From assembly GCA_003513015.1 (NCBI GenBank), contig DOTA01000318.1:3144-8643 (forward strand): a stretch of DNA of 5,500 nucleotides, in the 5' to 3' direction. Position 1 is the stretch's first letter. Each line of letters begins with the position of its first letter. Shown in pieces: positions 1 to 5,161 of the stretch. Both the position numbers and the translations under genes were made by a program. The notes beneath the pieces were generated by a model that made no database searches, was not told where the DNA came from, and saw only the letters and a list, made by a program, of their open reading frames with translations. Source of the DNA: Chloroflexota bacterium (GTDB taxonomy: Bacteria; Chloroflexota; Anaerolineae; Anaerolineales; UBA11858).

Positions 1-95
1 GCGGCCTGATCCTCGTCGGTATCCAGGGTGAAGCACATGTAATTGGCCTCGGATCGGGGGGTTTCCAGATCGTAGCGTTCCGGTTCAGCGTTCAT
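1..95 (-). CDS. Hypothetical protein, N-terminal fragment (runs off left edge)
   Basis: An ATG on the minus strand at 95-93 opens a frame that stays open to the window edge (31 full codons plus two bases). The product begins MNAEPERYDLETPRSEANY and continues MCFTLDTDEDQA. It is acidic and hydrophilic, with no signal peptide or membrane segment in the visible part, so it is probably cytosolic. Start choice is supported by a GAGGTG Shine-Dalgarno at 106-101 with a 5-nt spacer, and by a TATAAT box further upstream at 137-132. It is transcribed divergently from the GH31 gene. I do not recognise the family and assign no function. The main uncertainty is whether the frame remains open beyond the window. 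Confidence 0.7.
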   Translation of the reverse strand, partial: MNAEPERYDLETPRSEANYMCFTLDTDEDQA

Positions 96-131
96 CGTCG
101 CACCTCGCAAGCCTTTGCACCACTTTAGATC

Positions 132-137
132 ATTATA
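132..137 (-). promoter_or_regulatory. -10 box (TATAAT) for the minus-strand gene
   Basis: The minus strand reads GGGTATAATGATC here, a perfect sigma-70-type -10 hexamer 36 nt upstream of the ATG at 95. No good -35 hexamer is visible at 16-18 nt spacing (the bases there read like AGAAAA), so the promoter may depend on an activator or the match may be partly fortuitous. Implied 5' leader is about 30 nt. Confidence 0.45.
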
Positions 138-184
138 CCCGCTTCGTTTTTGGATTTTCTGCTGGAAATTCCTATCTCTCCACC

Positions 185-230
185 TTGACGAAACCCGTCC
201 CTTTTGCTACCCTCACTACCATTCTATAAC
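185..230 (+). promoter_or_regulatory. Candidate promoter region for the GH31 gene
   Basis: Two overlapping sigma-70-like possibilities are visible. TTGACG at 185-190 is followed after 17 nt by TACCCT at 208-213, which has an extended-10 TG at 205-206. Alternatively TATAAC at 225-230 is a better -10 hexamer but has only a poor -35 (TTTGCT, 203-208) upstream. Either would give a leader of roughly 40-65 nt before the ATG at 280. The sequence alone cannot decide between them. Confidence 0.35.
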
Positions 231-261
231 TTTACGTCTCCGCAGCTTTGCGGCTTTGCGT
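230..261 (+). repeat. Degenerate 8-nt tandem array before the GH31 start
   Basis: Four consecutive octamers are in phase: CTTTACGT (230-237), CTCCGCAG (238-245), CTTTGCGG (246-253) and CTTTGCGT (254-261). The array runs directly into a TA6 stretch and the AAGGA ribosome binding site. Similar arrays in the same position precede the other two plus-strand genes (2720-2754 and 4201-4224), so this is unlikely to be a one-off composition effect. Confidence 0.6.
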
Positions 262-262
262 T

Positions 263-279
263 AAAAAAGGACCCCCCCC
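263..279 (+). promoter_or_regulatory. Ribosome binding site with C8 spacer for the GH31 gene
   Basis: A6GGA at 263-271 supplies an AAGGA Shine-Dalgarno. The 8-nt spacer to the ATG at 280 consists entirely of C (272-279). This fixes the start codon at 280. The homopolymer is unusual because slippage in it would change SD-to-start spacing without touching the reading frame. Confidence 0.75.
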
Positions 280-2682
280 ATGACCGTCTTGCCCCAATTT
301 CAACTCCACTTTGACCCCCTGCCTAACCCCGCGGCCGTTGTCACGGCTCCCCACGTGCGCTTCACCCTGCTGACCAGCCGCCTGATCCGCCTGGAATACA
401 GCCCCAGCGGCGCATTTGAAGATCACGCCAGCCAGGCCTTTTGGTACCGCAACCAGCCCGCCCCGGTTGCCGATGTGATCGCCAACGCCGAGCGCGTCGA
501 AATCGAAAGCGAGCACCTGCACCTGAGTTACCGCGTCAACCCCCAGGGTTTCACGCCCACTACCTTGCAGGTCATCGTCAAAGCCACCGGCAGCACCTGG
601 CATTATGGTGATAATGCCTGGCGCAGCGGCAACCTGGGCGGCACCTACCGCACCCTGGATGAAGCCGCCGGTTTTGTGCGCCCTGATCCTGGCCTGATGG
701 CCTCCAGTGGGGCCGCCGCCTATGATGACTCCAAATCCCTGGTGTTCAACGCCGAAAGCTGGCTCGAAAATCGCGCCCACCCCGAAAACCAGGATGTCTA
801 TTTCTTCGGCTACGGATACGAATTCGCGGCCTGTCTGGCCGATCTCAGCCGGGTATCCGGGCCAACCCCCATGATCCCGCGCTACATTTTGGGCAACTGG
901 TGGAGCCGCTATTGGAAATATTCGGATGAAGAACTGCTGGGCCTAATGCGCGAATTCAAAGAACACGGCGTGCCGCTTTCGGTCTGCATCGTGGATATGG
1001 ATTGGCACCTCACCGAGACCGGCAACACCTCCTCGGGTTGGACCGGCTACACCTGGAACCAGGGGTTGTTCCCTGATCCTGAGGGTTTCATCGCTGGACT
1101 GCACGAACTTGGCCTGAAAACCGCCCTCAACCTGCATCCCGCCGAGGGCCTCCACAACCACGAAGCGCAGTACATGGAGTTTGCCGAGTTCATGGGGATC
1201 GACCCCGCCAGTGGTGACCCCATCCCCTTCGACATCGCCGACCCCAAATTCGCCGAGGGCTACTTCAACATTTTGCATCACCCCTACGAAGCGCAGGGCA
1301 TCGACTTCTGGTGGATCGACTGGCAGCAGGGCCAGCTTTCCAGCCTGCCCGGCCTCGACCCCCTGCCCTGGCTCAATCACCTGCACTACTATGATATGGC
1401 CCGCGATGGTGTCACGCGGCCCTTCGTCTTCTCCCGTTGGGGCGGGTTGGGCGGCCACCGCTACCCCATCGGCTTTTCCGGTGATACCGTCATCGGCTGG
1501 GAAGCCCTCGACTTTCAGCCCGGCTTTACCGCCACCGCGACCAACGTGGGCTACGGCTGGTGGAGCCACGACATCGGCGGTCACATGGGCGGCATCGAGG
1601 ATGATGAACTCTACGCCCGTTGGGTGCAATATGGCGTTTTCAGCCCTATCTTGCGCCTGCACTGCACCGCCAACCCCTTCCACGAGCGCCGTCCCTGGGG
1701 CCGCGGCCCCGCCGCCGACCGGGCCGCCACGGCGGCCATGCGCCTGCGCCACGCCCTGATTCCTTACATTTACACGATGGCCTGGCGTAACTACACCACC
1801 GCCCTGCCCATGATTACCCCACTCTACTACTCCAACCCCGAAGTCGAAGACCTCTACAGCTTCGCGGCCTACAACACTTACTGGTTCGGCTCCGAGTTGC
1901 TCGCGGCCCCCTTCACCAAACCTGCCAACCCTGAAACCGGCCTCAGCCGCCAAAACGTCTGGCTGCCCGAGGGTCACTGGTTCAACTTCTTTAGCGGCGA
2001 GCGCCTCAACGGCGGTGGCTGGCAAACCGTCTACGGCTTGCTGGATGACATCCCCGTGTATGCCAAAGCCGGGGCCATTGTGCCGTTGGCCCCCGAAGTT
2101 GGCTGGGGCGGCCTCGCCAACCCCGAGACCCTGCAACTCTTCGTTTTCCCCGGGGCCAACAACACCTTCGAGCTTTATGAAGATGATGGCGAGACCACCG
2201 GCTATCAGCGCGGTGAGTATGCCCTGACGAAAATGGAACAGCTTTGGGCGGATGATTCGCTCACTTTCACGATCGCTCCCGCTACCGGGGCCACCGAACT
2301 CATCCCTGGGGAGCGGAATTATATTCTGAATTTCAGAGGGATCTCTGAACCCCGGGCAGTTTCCATCACCCTGAAAGATGCGCCGCTAAAAGTGGCCTCC
2401 ACTTATGATGCGGATACTGCCACCCTGATTTTATCGTCTATCCGCCTGGAACCCTGCGACGAGTTAGTCGTGACCCTGCAGGGCGATCTGCTCGCCACGC
2501 CTGACCGCAGTCCCGAGCGCCTGCACAAGCTACTTAATGTTTTCAAGCTCGATACTTGGCAAAAAGCCGAGATCGCCCGCGATTGGGCGCAGATCGCCAC
2601 AGGCGAGCGCTCCCTGAGCCGTTACCGCGGCCTGAGCGAAGCCCAGTGCCAGGTGTTGGAGAGCTTGTTCAAACGCGAATAA
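280..2682 (+). CDS. Glycoside hydrolase family 31 alpha-glycosidase (alpha-glucosidase/alpha-xylosidase type)
   Basis: An 800-residue retaining alpha-glycosidase of family GH31. It should hydrolyse terminal alpha-linked sugars from oligosaccharides, probably in the cytoplasm since no signal peptide or membrane segment is seen. Seen in the sequence: an N-terminal beta-rich domain (about 1-195); the barrel opening with GNWWSRYW (205-212) and VDMDW (238-242); FWWIDWQQG with the likely nucleophile Asp347; RWGG then GFSGDT with the likely acid/base Asp402; SHDIGGH (429-435); LLAAPF (540-545) and YAKAGAIVPL (594 on) of the proximal C-domain; and FELYEDDG (630-637) typical of the DUF5110 distal domain. 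Residues 748-800 form a charged, probably helical tail beyond the usual core. The nucleophile motif lacks the more familiar D-M-N-E ending, so substrate cannot be assigned; alpha-glucosidase and alpha-xylosidase are only examples. Start at 280 is set by the AAGGA site. The stop lies inside the repeat that follows. Confidence 0.93.
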   Translation: MTVLPQFQLHFDPLPNPAAVVTAPHVRFTLLTSRLIRLEYSPSGAFEDHASQAFWYRNQPAPVADVIANAERVEIESEHLHLSYRVNPQGFTPTTLQVIVKATGSTWHYGDNAWRSGNLGGTYRTLDEAAGFVRPDPGLMASSGAAAYDDSKSLVFNAESWLENRAHPENQDVYFFGYGYEFAACLADLSRVSGPTPMIPRYILGNWWSRYWKYSDEELLGLMREFKEHGVPLSVCIVDMDWHLTETGNTSSGWTGYTWNQGLFPDPEGFIAGLHELGLKTALNLHPAEGLHNHEAQYMEFAEFMGIDPASGDPIPFDIADPKFAEGYFNILHHPYEAQGIDFWWIDWQQGQLSSLPGLDPLPWLNHLHYYDMARDGVTRPFVFSRWGGLGGHRYPIGFSGDTVIGWEALDFQPGFTATATNVGYGWWSHDIGGHMGGIEDDELYARWVQYGVFSPILRLHCTANPFHERRPWGRGPAADRAATAAMRLRHALIPYIYTMAWRNYTTALPMITPLYYSNPEVEDLYSFAAYNTYWFGSELLAAPFTKPANPETGLSRQNVWLPEGHWFNFFSGERLNGGGWQTVYGLLDDIPVYAKAGAIVPLAPEVGWGGLANPETLQLFVFPGANNTFELYEDDGETTGYQRGEYALTKMEQLWADDSLTFTIAPATGATELIPGERNYILNFRGISEPRAVSITLKDAPLKVASTYDADTATLILSSIRLEPCDELVVTLQGDLLATPDRSPERLHKLLNVFKLDTWQKAEIARDWAQIATGERSLSRYRGLSEAQCQVLESLFKRE

Positions 2683-2754
2683 CGCGAATGAGCGAATGTC
2701 ACGAATAAAAACAGAATAAATTCGCGTTATTCGTATATTCGTGGCATTCGCGTT
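2672..2754. repeat. Two head-to-head arrays of an ATTCG-type 8-9-mer forming an inverted repeat
   Basis: The left array (2672-2706) holds four units in minus orientation: AACGCGAAT twice, GAGCGAAT and GTCACGAAT. After an AT-rich 13-nt spacer (2707-2719) come four plus-orientation units: ATTCGCGTT (2720-2728), ATTCGTAT, ATTCGTGGC and ATTCGCGTT (2746-2754). A perfect 14-bp inverted repeat pairs 2676-2689 with 2720-2733. A longer imperfect pairing joins 2681-2708 with 2727-2754. The GH31 stop codon (2680-2682) and its last two codons lie within the left array. It may act as a weak terminator, an mRNA-stability hairpin or a dispersed repeat; no U-tract terminator is present, so read-through into the oxidase gene is possible. 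Confidence 0.75.
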
Positions 2755-2771
2755 AAAAAAAGGAGCAGCTA
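2755..2771 (+). promoter_or_regulatory. Ribosome binding site of the FAD oxidoreductase gene
   Basis: A7GGAG (2755-2765) gives a strong AGGAG Shine-Dalgarno, 6 nt before the ATG at 2772. The A-tract begins immediately after the last repeat unit, so repeat end and translation signal are contiguous, as in front of the GH31 gene. Confidence 0.75.
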
Positions 2772-3941
2772 ATGACGAACACCTTCGACGCCATCATCAT
2801 CGGCGGGGGCATTCACGGAGCCAGCACGGCCTTTCACCTGGCTGAGCGCGGTCTGAAGCCGTTGGTAATCGAGAAAAACACCCTGGCCTCGGCGGCCACC
2901 GGGCGCTCCAGCGGTTTGGTGCGCATGCACTACGACCTGGAACCCGAATCCCGCCTGGCCTGGGCTTCGTTTCAGTATTTCCGTAATTGGGCTGAGCGCG
3001 TGGGCGGTGAGTGCGGTTTCACCCGCACCGGCTTCATCCAGTTGGTGCCGTCCAAACATATCGAGCAGTTGAAAGCCAATGTGGAGATGCATCAGCGCAT
3101 CGGTATCCCCAGTTTGCTGGTGAGGCGTGATGATGTGCAGCGCTTAGCGCCCTTGTTCAACTTCGAGGATGTCGAAGCCGCGGCCTTCGAACCCGAATCG
3201 GGCTACGCCGATCCCAGCGCCACCACGGCCTCCTTGATGGATGCGGCCCGCCACCTGGGTGCCAGCCTGCTCCAGGGCTGTACGGTCACGAACTTGCGCG
3301 TGGTCGGCGGCAAAGTGGTGGGCGTGAGCACCAGCGAGGGCGAGTTTTCTGCGCCTATCGTGGTCAATGCCGCCGGGGCGTGGGCCGCGGGTGTGGCGCA
3401 AATGGCCGGGGTGGAGTTACCCATCACCACCTGGCGGCACGATACCATGTTTATCAATCGTCCGCCGGAACTCGGCCCCTCGCACCCCACAGTAATCGAC
3501 AATGCCCATTCGATGTACTTCCGCCCCGAAACCGGCGGCCTGACCCTGGTGGGCCTGGAAGACGGCAATCCCCTGGGCGAATCCCCGGAGGGCTACACCG
3601 ACCGCGCCCAGCCCGGTTTTGTGGAGCGCGCCATCGAGCGCATCTGCTTGCGAGTGCCCATCATGGAGCAAGCCTCTCTTCACAGTGCGCATGGCGGTTA
3701 CGACGGCATCACGCCCGACCAACGAGCCGTCATCGGGCAGATGGGGCCAGAGGGGTTGTATCATCAGTGTGGTTTCAGCGGCACGGGTTTCAAGATCGGC
3801 CCGGCGGTGGGGGCTTGCGTGGCCGAGTTGATCGTGGATGGTCACGCGCAAACCGTGGATATTGCGGCCTTTGACCCGCAGCGTTTCGAGCGCGGCGCGC
3901 TGCTCAAAGGTGAGCATGCTTATGATGATATCTGGCACTGA
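2772..3941 (+). CDS. FAD-dependent oxidoreductase, DAO superfamily (sarcosine/glycine oxidase-like)
   Basis: A 389-residue flavoenzyme of the D-amino-acid oxidase superfamily, the fold of glycine oxidase, monomeric sarcosine oxidase and the sarcosine oxidase beta subunit. Such enzymes oxidise amines or amino acids at a C-N bond, releasing an imine that hydrolyses. The N-terminus carries the Rossmann FAD motif GGGIHG (11-16), ending in the ribose-binding acidic residue Glu34 (LVIEK). ATGRSSGLVR (42-51) matches the conserved FAD-contacting segment. The C-terminal part has GITPDQRAVIG (from 312) and CGFSGTGFKIGPAVG (from 333), the second FAD-binding signature. Length is normal for a stand-alone enzyme, there is no signal peptide, and no partner subunit genes flank it. 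The residues around 308-311 (GGYD) show no cysteine where monomeric sarcosine oxidase attaches its flavin, so FAD is probably non-covalent (inference). The exact substrate is unknown. It starts 89 nt after the GH31 stop on the same strand, so co-transcription is possible. Confidence 0.9.
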   Translation: MTNTFDAIIIGGGIHGASTAFHLAERGLKPLVIEKNTLASAATGRSSGLVRMHYDLEPESRLAWASFQYFRNWAERVGGECGFTRTGFIQLVPSKHIEQLKANVEMHQRIGIPSLLVRRDDVQRLAPLFNFEDVEAAAFEPESGYADPSATTASLMDAARHLGASLLQGCTVTNLRVVGGKVVGVSTSEGEFSAPIVVNAAGAWAAGVAQMAGVELPITTWRHDTMFINRPPELGPSHPTVIDNAHSMYFRPETGGLTLVGLEDGNPLGESPEGYTDRAQPGFVERAIERICLRVPIMEQASLHSAHGGYDGITPDQRAVIGQMGPEGLYHQCGFSGTGFKIGPAVGACVAELIVDGHAQTVDIAAFDPQRFERGALLKGEHAYDDIWH

Positions 3942-3945
3942 TTGG

Positions 3946-3977
3946 AATTGGTTACCGGGTAACGGGGTGATTGGGTA
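3946..3977 (+). repeat. Degenerate 8-nt array and 13-nt palindrome downstream of the oxidase gene
   Basis: Four octamers in phase: AATTGGTT (3946-3953), ACCGGGTA (3954-3961), ACGGGGTG (3962-3969) and ATTGGGTA (3970-3977). Within it, GTTACCGGGTAAC (3951-3963) is a perfect odd-length palindrome. The unit sequence differs from the arrays before the genes, but the period is the same. It begins 4 nt after the stop codon. It could be a decayed dispersed repeat or a protein-binding site; the loop would be too short for a good RNA hairpin. Confidence 0.45.
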
Positions 3978-4008
3978 AATCGATTGTTTGAAGTGGCTAA
4001 TGGTTTGC

Positions 4009-4046
4009 AAGGTGACTGGCATTATGAAAGTGACAGTCACCTTTTT
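4009..4046 (+). terminator. Terminator-like hairpin after the oxidase gene
   Basis: AAGGTGACTG (4009-4018) and CAGTCACCTT (4034-4043) form a perfect 10-bp stem around a 15-nt loop, and the right arm runs into T5 (4042-4046). The right side also contains the small palindrome GTGACAGTCAC (4030-4040), an alternative structure. Stem GC content is moderate, the T-run is short, and it lies 67 nt past the oxidase stop, so it is a plausible but not strong Rho-independent terminator for the GH31/oxidase unit. Confidence 0.55.
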
Positions 4047-4060
4047 GTAAAATTGGGGGC

Positions 4061-4089
4061 TTGCTATTTGGATAAAACAAGTCTAAAAT
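4061..4089 (+). promoter_or_regulatory. Candidate promoter for the membrane protein gene
   Basis: TTGCTA (4061-4066) and TAAAAT (4084-4089) match the sigma-70 -35 and -10 hexamers at four and five of six positions, with an ideal 17-nt spacer. Transcription would start near 4096, giving a leader of about 150 nt. It lies just after the terminator-like hairpin, as expected for a new transcription unit. A second, weaker pair is TTGATT (4089-4094) with TAGGAT (4112-4117). Confidence 0.4.
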
Positions 4090-4102
4090 TGATTATCAAT
4101 TT
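4086..4102. promoter_or_regulatory. 17-nt palindrome, possible operator
   Basis: AAATTGATTATCAATTT is a perfect palindrome about one central base. It overlaps the -10 hexamer and the predicted transcription start of the candidate promoter, where a repressor would act. Half-site shape and AT-richness suit a dimeric helix-turn-helix or Fur-like regulator, but no family can be assigned from the site alone. Confidence 0.4.
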
Positions 4103-4120
4103 CGATCCAACTAGGATCGA
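4102..4120 (+). other. Small perfect hairpin in the leader of the membrane protein gene
   Basis: TCGATCC (4102-4108) and GGATCGA (4114-4120) form a perfect 7-bp stem with the 5-nt loop AACTA. If transcription starts near 4096 this hairpin lies at the very 5' end of the mRNA, where it could stabilise the transcript. No U-run follows, so it is not a terminator. It could instead be a DNA-level operator. Confidence 0.4.
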
Positions 4121-4200
4121 GGCCCCTTACCTGTTCAAAAGAATGATAAATAACCGCTGAGTCCGAAAGCGCAAGGAACTTTAGATAAATCTTAGGGTAC

Positions 4201-4224
4201 CTTTGTGGTTTGAACCCTTTGCGG
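4201..4224 (+). repeat. Degenerate 8-nt array before the membrane protein start
   Basis: Three octamers in phase: CTTTGTGG (4201-4208), TTTGAACC (4209-4216) and CTTTGCGG (4217-4224), followed by TGAAAAGTGGAG, which holds the ribosome binding site. The unit CTTTGCGG is identical to one in the array before the GH31 gene (246-253), and the distance to the start codon is nearly the same. Confidence 0.55.
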
Positions 4225-4244
4225 TGAAAAGTGGAGTTGATCCA

Positions 4245-5081
4245 ATGGACCCTGCTGTTAAAAGCAACCGTATTTTGCCCGCTACCCGCTGGCTTGCCGC
4301 CCTGGTGATCCCCTTTTTGGTAGTGGCTTTTGTAATCCTTTATTTGTTTCCTTCAAAAACGGAACAACTTTTTGCCTGGAAGTTGCAACCTCAAATGTCA
4401 GCCATGATGTTGGGCGCGGCTTACGCGGGTGGCGTCTACTTTTTTAGCGGCGTTTTGCTGCTGAAAAAGTGGCATCGTGTCAAGGTAGGTTTCTTGCCGG
4501 TGATGAGTTTTGCGACTTTGTTGGGAATTGCTACAGTCCTACATTGGGATCGTTTCAATCATGCGCACATCTCGTTTTACGCCTGGGCCGGGTTATATTT
4601 CACTACGCCCTTTCTAGTGTTTGCAGTTTGGTGGCGCAATCGATCCCAAGACTCTGGCAAAATTGCTCTGGCCGCGGATGCCTCGATTCCTCGATGGATC
4701 CGTTGGGGATTGGGGATTGTTGGGGCTGTAACACTGCTGATCAGCCTGCTGTTGTTTTTCCAACCCAATCTAATGATGGGGGTCTGGCCTTGGACGCTAA
4801 CCCCATTAACGGCGCGAGTTGTGGGGGCCATGTTTGCCCTACCCGGATTGGTTGGCCTGGGGATCGCCAGAGATGAACGCTGGAGCGCGGCGCGGCTGAT
4901 ATTGCAATCGCAGGCTTTTTCGATTGCGCTGATCCTGGTTGCCTGTGTGCGTGCCTGGGGAGAGTTTGGACCACTCACTTTTGGAACGGTTTTGTTTGTT
5001 GGCGGTCTTACAGCACTGTTGATCGGGATTGTCGGTTTCTATGCTTACATGGAGAGTCTTTTCCAAAAGTTTAAAAAATGA
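4245..5081 (+). CDS. Polytopic membrane protein of unknown function (about 8 TM, internally duplicated)
   Basis: A 278-residue integral membrane protein that I do not recognise by name. Hydrophobic segments lie at about 16-36, 50-73, 82-99, 108-130, 151-173, 189-207, 217-237 and 245-268, so roughly eight helices. The two halves resemble each other: FAWKLQPQ (43-50) followed by SAMMLGAAYA aligns with WPWTLTPL (181-188) followed by TARVVGAMFA, an offset of 137-138, half the length. That suggests duplication of a four-helix unit. No catalytic, metal-binding or transporter signature is evident. I chose the ATG at 4245 because GTGGAG (4231-4236) gives a Shine-Dalgarno with 8-nt spacing; a longer frame from TTG at 4203 would translate the repeat array and has no clear ribosome site. 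The gene looks less GC-rich than its neighbours. It has its own candidate promoter and ends 28 nt before a strong terminator. Confidence 0.85.
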   Translation: MDPAVKSNRILPATRWLAALVIPFLVVAFVILYLFPSKTEQLFAWKLQPQMSAMMLGAAYAGGVYFFSGVLLLKKWHRVKVGFLPVMSFATLLGIATVLHWDRFNHAHISFYAWAGLYFTTPFLVFAVWWRNRSQDSGKIALAADASIPRWIRWGLGIVGAVTLLISLLLFFQPNLMMGVWPWTLTPLTARVVGAMFALPGLVGLGIARDERWSAARLILQSQAFSIALILVACVRAWGEFGPLTFGTVLFVGGLTALLIGIVGFYAYMESLFQKFKK

Positions 5082-5109
5082 TGCCAATCTGAAACCTTCA
5101 TTTCATGAA

Positions 5110-5140
5110 AAAAGCCCCTGGTTTTTCGCCAGGGGCTTTT
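5110..5140. terminator. Strong bidirectional Rho-independent terminator
   Basis: AAAAGCCCCTGG (5110-5121) and CCAGGGGCTTTT (5129-5140) form a perfect 12-bp stem with a 7-nt loop (TTTTTCG). An A-run precedes it (5108-5113) and a T-run closes it, so it can stop transcription in both directions. It lies between convergent genes, the membrane protein (stop at 5081) and hppA (minus strand, stop at 5162), and probably serves both. Confidence 0.92.
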
Positions 5141-5161
5141 GTGTTGCTGAATTGAGATCAA

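Noticed and set aside
943..2136. Long open frame (397 codons) on the minus strand opposite the GH31 gene, with another at 232-780
   Set aside because: The plus-strand frame has clear GH31 motifs throughout. The antisense products are Gly/Val/Ala-rich with no recognisable domain, as expected from a GC-biased shadow frame.
280..2682. Sulfoquinovosidase (YihQ-type GH31)
   Set aside because: No sulfoquinovose pathway gene is adjacent, and I cannot identify the sulfonate-binding residues of that subgroup with confidence.
2672..2754. CRISPR-like array
   Set aside because: Units are only 8-9 nt, directly adjacent without spacers, and invert midway; no cas genes are present.
3417..4040. Minus-strand frame of 207 codons across the oxidase 3' end and the following gap
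   Set aside because: It is mostly antisense to a well-supported FAD enzyme, crosses the terminator-like hairpin, and its product shows no family signature.
4086..4102. Fur box
   Set aside because: The palindrome shares TGATTATCA-like bases with Fur sites, but the flanks do not match the 19-bp consensus and no iron-related gene is nearby.
4151..4200. Resemblance of CGCTGAGTCCGAAAG...GGAAC to part of the c-di-AMP (ydaO) riboswitch
   Set aside because: Only the first few conserved bases look similar. The later conserved blocks (GTGAATCC and the closing helix) are not found before the gene.
4203..4244. TTG start giving the membrane protein 14 extra residues
   Set aside because: The extension would translate the 8-nt array and lacks a good ribosome site, while ATG at 4245 has GTGGAG at proper spacing.
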